From Echinococcus granulosus (lineage: Eukaryota; Platyhelminthes; Cestoda; Cyclophyllidea; Taeniidae), in contig NW_020170544.1 in the NCBI RefSeq assembly GCF_000524195.1, forward strand, positions 62,303-126,302: DNA of 64,000 nt, given 5' to 3'. Of the stretch, positions 59,826 to 64,000 are shown piece after piece. How positions within the stretch are numbered: position 1 is the first letter of the stretch; the number at the start of each line of letters is the position of its first letter. The position numbers and the translations under genes were made by a program. The notes under the pieces were generated by a model that was not told where the DNA came from, ran no database searches, and saw only the letters and a program-made list of their open reading frames with translations.

Positions 59826-62800
59826 ATGGTGAGCAGTCTCCTCTTTAAGCCTTGATTATGCCTGGAGCTTCTTTCTTTTTGGTTGTTATACCGGTTTAAG
59901 GGTTCATTGGGAGTTTTGTCTTACTCATTGTACGCACATTAAGTTGTACATTTTGCGCAAGTGTTTTGTTTACTTTCTCTTTCAGCCATATGCTCATATA
60001 TTCATACCTAAAGAGTTTTCTTAACTAGGGGAATTAACTCTTGCTTGGTGTGAAGGTTTATTATTCCTTTCATCGGATTTCGCTAAGTCAAATGTTTCGC
60101 TCGTCAAGATGAACTTCTTTGGTAGTTTTACTAGTAGAGACTTCAAGAACTACTAATGGTTTTTGAAACTTGGCAAATGTTATGTTGTGTTTCTTAATTT
60201 GAGACTATCTGGATTTTTAAAGAAGCAATTTTTACTTACTAAAATGGTTTTATCTGGTTTAAGACAAGTTCCGTCCTAATTTCCTAATTTCCTGTCTGCT
60301 GATACGAGAGGTATGAAAGGTTTCTGTCTGTATAGCTATGGCGACTGAGCTGTCTAATAAGATTTCAAATATTCTAATTCCTCTATCTACTTTGCTCGTC
60401 TGAAATCTACCAAAGGTACTTCAATCCACTATTCAACGTGGCACGATTGATACACAGGTTATTTGTCGTTTACGTCTTCGTGTTAAGTTTAATCTCTAAG
60501 AGTGCTTTTAGTTTTGCTATATTCCACTGCTCTTATTTCATAATATCGTTTCACATTTCAAGCCGTCAGTTCATTCGCCTCTCATTTTCCTGCTTTAAAG
60601 GAAAGTAATTGAAAACAGAGCCTCATTAGGAACACGCTCAACCAGGCTTTTCACTAGCAATCACTTTAATTCCCCATTGGATCTAGAAAGTTATTTTTGA
60701 CGGTTATCTGGTTTGCTTTTCTTCTTGTGACGAGCAGCACATTTTCCAATAAACTTGGATTCGCTTTTAACTCGAACTTTCTTAATTCTTCTTTAAGTGG
60801 TCTTTTGAATGTCAATAGGGATTAAATTAACTCTCTCCGAAGTTAGTAACATGCACAATCGCGTAGAGGTCTTTGAAGACAGTTTTGGTAGTTTATTATA
60901 TTATTTCTTATTTTGGTTCCATTAGTTGTTAATGCGTCATCATAGTACTAGTGGATTTCTAGTCGCTATTCGCATCGTTTTTGCAATTTCCTTTTTGTGG
61001 GCTTTTCTTGTTTTTTTTTTCCGTTAGATTGCCAGGAATAATAAGCACGACTTGCTTATATCCTGTAATAATCGGGTTTTCATGTGTTTAAATTGTTTTG
61101 ATGTTTGTTTTTGCTTTTTTTAATAATGTCTTTTTGACTTCTCCATTCACACGCTTGTCTAAGCAGACGAGCGTGAACGTGCAGGCGTCGGAGTTTGCTG
61201 CACGCTACGTGGACCCCGAGGGTGTGCCGATTGCAAATGCGGGGCAGGCACTGCTCGGCGCAGGATCAGCCTCTGCCTCGTCCTCCAACGCGCCCAAATT
61301 CGGCACCCTAATCCCCAATCGCATCTTCGTGGGCGGCATCCCCTCCAATGCAAGTGTTTTGCTTTCCTGCTCTTTTCTTGGTACTCCACAGACGGTCTCT
61401 TTTTATATCGTTGTTTCTCGCACAACAAAGTTCCGTCCTTAGTTCTCGTATATGTTCCATTTAAAATAGCACACTTTTCATCGATTTCTGAGATGCTCAC
61501 TGGTTTAAAAACAACCAATCATCTGTCTTCTCATACCCAAAACGAAATTTTAATGACTAGCATTAGAGGCAGCTTTTACTGTATTCTTGGCAGGTCGTGA
61601 ATGCCCGCAATAGCTCCTTAAATGTGATTGTCCCTCCTCATTAACCGCGGCCTGGCTATGTCGGACTTCCAGGCGTAAAAAATTAGGTTACGGATTCTAT
61701 GATTTTTTTTAAATGCTCCAACTTGGCTTTAAATTGAAGGCAAGGTAAATTGAACCATCATCACCACTATCGCTTGCTTAGTCATGAAAGTTAATATCCT
61801 GACACAATTGTCGCGTATTATGACCCTTTTACTGATCCAATGGCAACTTATTAGCAAAGTCAATTTTAACATTCAACAGCGTCCTAGATTACGACTGTGT
61901 AAGTTCTCTCCTTAGATTAACTTCTTCATGACATCATCATCTCTCCTTGCTTCACCCACTTTCACTATTTGTTCAGATAAATAATGAGTTCGCGGGGTCG
62001 GTGGTATATAGCCGGTTTAGTTCTCTCCAAGTAAAAAAGCCATTAAACTCGTTTTCTAATGAGACGAAGTTTTGCCTGATTTTTTCTACGTTTTTGGGGT
62101 CATTCTCAGGACTGGTCTGCGGCGAATTGATTTTGCTGTTTGCCTAAAATGACAAAACAGCCCTCTTGAAGTCGCCACTCTCATTTCTAACCTTCCAGAC
62201 TACCGAACAGGAGCTCAAGACGTACTTCTCCAGCTTTGGTCAGGTAAAGGACGTAAAGATCATCAACGACCGACTCGGCGTCTCGAAGGGGTACGAATAT
62301 TGTGCACATGTTGTGGGCATTATTTTGCCCTTCCTCTCTCATCATTCCTCTGTACCGACTTAGGAGCTACGGATTTGTCACATTCGAGAGTCAGGAAGTG
62401 GCCGAAAAGATCATCAAAAACGAGTCAGAGACGCTCATCTTCAAGGACCGCAAGTTGAACATAGGCCATGCCATTCGCAAACAGGTGAGCTTCGCCTACC
62501 TTTGTACGTGTGCGTGCGAGCGTGTTGTCCTGGTGCGTCCTGCATGTCTACAGTATACGCTCCTCTCTCCCCTCCAAATTCATCTCCATTTCGTCTCACC
62601 GTTTTGAATGCATCGTTCCTTCTTTGTGTTTTGGTTTGCAGCAGCTCTTCCCACGTCCAGGTATGTTGGTCGAGCCCGATTGTGCAGCATGTGTGCGTGC
62701 GTGAGAGTCCCAACTCGTTTTTGCGGTGCTGCGCATGGCTTCGCGCTTTGCTCACTTCTCCACACGCACATCCATCTCATTATCGTCATTTCTTGTTGTT

Positions 62801-64000
62801 TATTTGCTCAGTCGTTATGTCTTTGTTTCTTTGCTTTTCTGCGTGTCTTGTTTGCCCAAAAAACGGATCGTCTTCCTCATTTTTGTCTACTTCTCCCCAC
62901 TATCGCCCTTCAACCATGTGTCGATTTCCTCGATTTCAGCTGACGTCCCACCAGCGCTATTTTTCCCCGGCGGAGCCGCAATTCCCTGCAGCTTTCAAAG
63001 TGGAATGCCAATCTTTCCGTTGACCGGACAAGACTACTCAGTACTTGCACAGGTGAGTTGGCTCAATTTTTCATGCAATTCGCTCTAAAGTCCTAACTAC
63101 TTTTTCCATCACAGAAACAATTGGTCACTTATGATTTCAAGCTAAATGTTTTCATGGTTTCGTATTCGAAATTGAAGTATTAGAGTCGAAGTTTAGGAGA
63201 AGCGCCCAGACATCTCATAATTATTGTCTTAATGTGATTCTTTGATACTAAATTGCCATCGAAATTATTGCAAAATTCGTGACTTCATACTCTACGCTCG
63301 TTTCGGATTTCGGGGTTTGAAGATCTCTCAAAGGGTTTTCTAATAAGGGCTATGCTCTCTTTTATAAAATTAAGTTTCAACAGGTGAAACCCCATTTCAA
63401 ATCCACTGAATGGTCAATTAAACTGGTTTCAGCTCAAAGACGTTACGCCGAGTTTCTCGGAATGTTGGTACAAAGCGTGTATTTTGCTTCATTTCCACTA
63501 ACAACTTGGTGGATTTTGTTTAGCGGATGATAACTCATAAACTAGACATCTGTATAAAACTTCGGTTATTATTTGCACTAAAGATTGTCATTTGCGTGGA
63601 AGGGGATCTTTGTAGCTCTCCAAAATACTTTAAATGTAGCGGTGTTTTAATTCATACGCACCGAAATTATTTGATAAGGAAATGTTGAGCCATTGCGAAA
63701 GTGAGAAGTGACAATCTGGCAGCTTTATTAATTTTAGTTTTTTTTTAAAAAAAGATTGCATTTAAATATTTTAAGGATTTTCGGAATGCATGATTATTTA
63801 AAAGTGTCATGTTGCTTGGTACCTTGGCTTCCATTGTACTTTCTTGTCTGGGAAGTTTATACTTTAATCGTCCTTAAAAACTCATTTCTTTTGCAGCCAG
63901 GCTCGACGTACCAGCAGATGCTCCTGCAGCAGGCCAACGGTGCAATGTATCTCTCACCGCAGCCAAACCAACAGGCAGCGGCAGCAGCAGCAGCGACGGC
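59826..64000 (+). CDS. boll: Boule/DAZL-family RNA-binding protein (3' end outside window)
   Basis: This is a germline translational regulator family with one RRM. Exons are 59826-59828 (only the ATG), 61167-61349, 62199-62290, 62367-62484, 62642-62660 (19-nt microexon), 62940-63052 and 63897 to the window end; phases agree throughout. Residues 46-62 read like boule (GTLIPNRIFVGG), with RNP2 IFVGGI at 54-59. The RRM continues through VKDVKIINDRLGVSKG to RNP1 GYGFVTF, and DRKLNIGHAIRKQ is the boule-specific RRM end. Downstream come Pro/Gly-rich sequence and a Gln/Ala-rich region with TYQQMLLQQ. The intron after residue 62 uses a GC donor (AAT|GCAAGT). The third acceptor is TAGGAG; using the second AG gives the canonical KGYGFVTF, the first adds a Ser. 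The microexon acceptor is CAGCAG. The start codon sits directly at the first donor, as nothing else upstream is in frame. Confidence 0.9.
62642..62660 (+). CDS. 19-nt (or 16-nt) microexon of boule
   Basis: TTGGTTTGCAG precedes CAGCTCTTCCCACGTCCAG, and GTATGT follows. Without it the flanking exons (phase 0 end, phase 2 start) do not join in frame and the next exon would hit a stop; with it the join reads RKQQLFPRPADVPP. A second AG three bases on would give 16 nt and drop one Gln, also in frame. Confidence 0.75.

Noticed and set aside
62502..63088. Overlapping plus-strand frames of 111-173 codons
   Set aside because: They cover boule introns and out-of-frame translations of the exon at 62940-63052.

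Overview
The window is nuclear DNA of a multicellular eukaryote, most likely a parasitic flatworm and probably a tapeworm. The evidence is indirect. All genes are split by introns of two size classes: very short (35-48 nt in two of the genes) and long (up to 3.8 kb). Spacing is about one gene per 11 kb, the intergenic DNA is AT-rich, and degenerate ATCC/GGAT tetranucleotide tracts and short LTR-like elements are scattered through it. I cannot name the species.

Layout. (1) 1.35-11.05 kb, plus strand: a collagen XV/XVIII-type gene whose 3' exons encode a trimerization-like segment, a hinge and a complete endostatin-like domain; a signal-peptide exon lies far upstream. (2) 11.45-13.02 kb: a TRIM-like element with ~198-bp TG...CA terminal direct repeats, plus a third solo repeat. 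(3) 13.55-19.84 kb, plus: DLAT, the E2 subunit of mitochondrial pyruvate dehydrogenase, 10 exons, 508 aa predicted. (4) 24.38-30.53 kb, minus: ERCC5/XPG, the 3' endonuclease of nucleotide excision repair, 14 exons, about 835 aa, with an apparent U12-type AT-AC intron. DLAT and ERCC5 converge on a 4.5-kb gene-free stretch. (5) 35.41-40.16 kb, plus: an ELOVL-type very-long-chain fatty acid elongase, 2 coding exons, 312 aa. (6) 43.09-47.08 kb, minus: an unrecognised type I membrane protein of 8 exons and 589 aa, with signal peptide, novel N-terminal region, four or five EGF-like domains and a C-terminal membrane helix. (7) 47.1-59.8 kb: a gene-poor interval with degraded copies of the LTR-like repeat and one possible orphan 3' exon. 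(8) 59.83 kb to the window end, plus: a boule/DAZL-family RNA-binding protein, cut by the window edge, with a GC-AG intron, a 16/19-nt microexon and two tandem splice acceptors.

The genes do not form a pathway and should be read as independent units. Exon models were built by hand from splice consensus, reading phase and family resemblance. Every junction listed preserves frame, but none is transcript-supported. The strongest items for follow-up are the AT-AC intron in ERCC5, the EGF membrane protein of unknown family, the splice architecture of the boule gene, and the TRIM-like element family. Repeated CCAAT boxes upstream of four of the genes are also worth checking.
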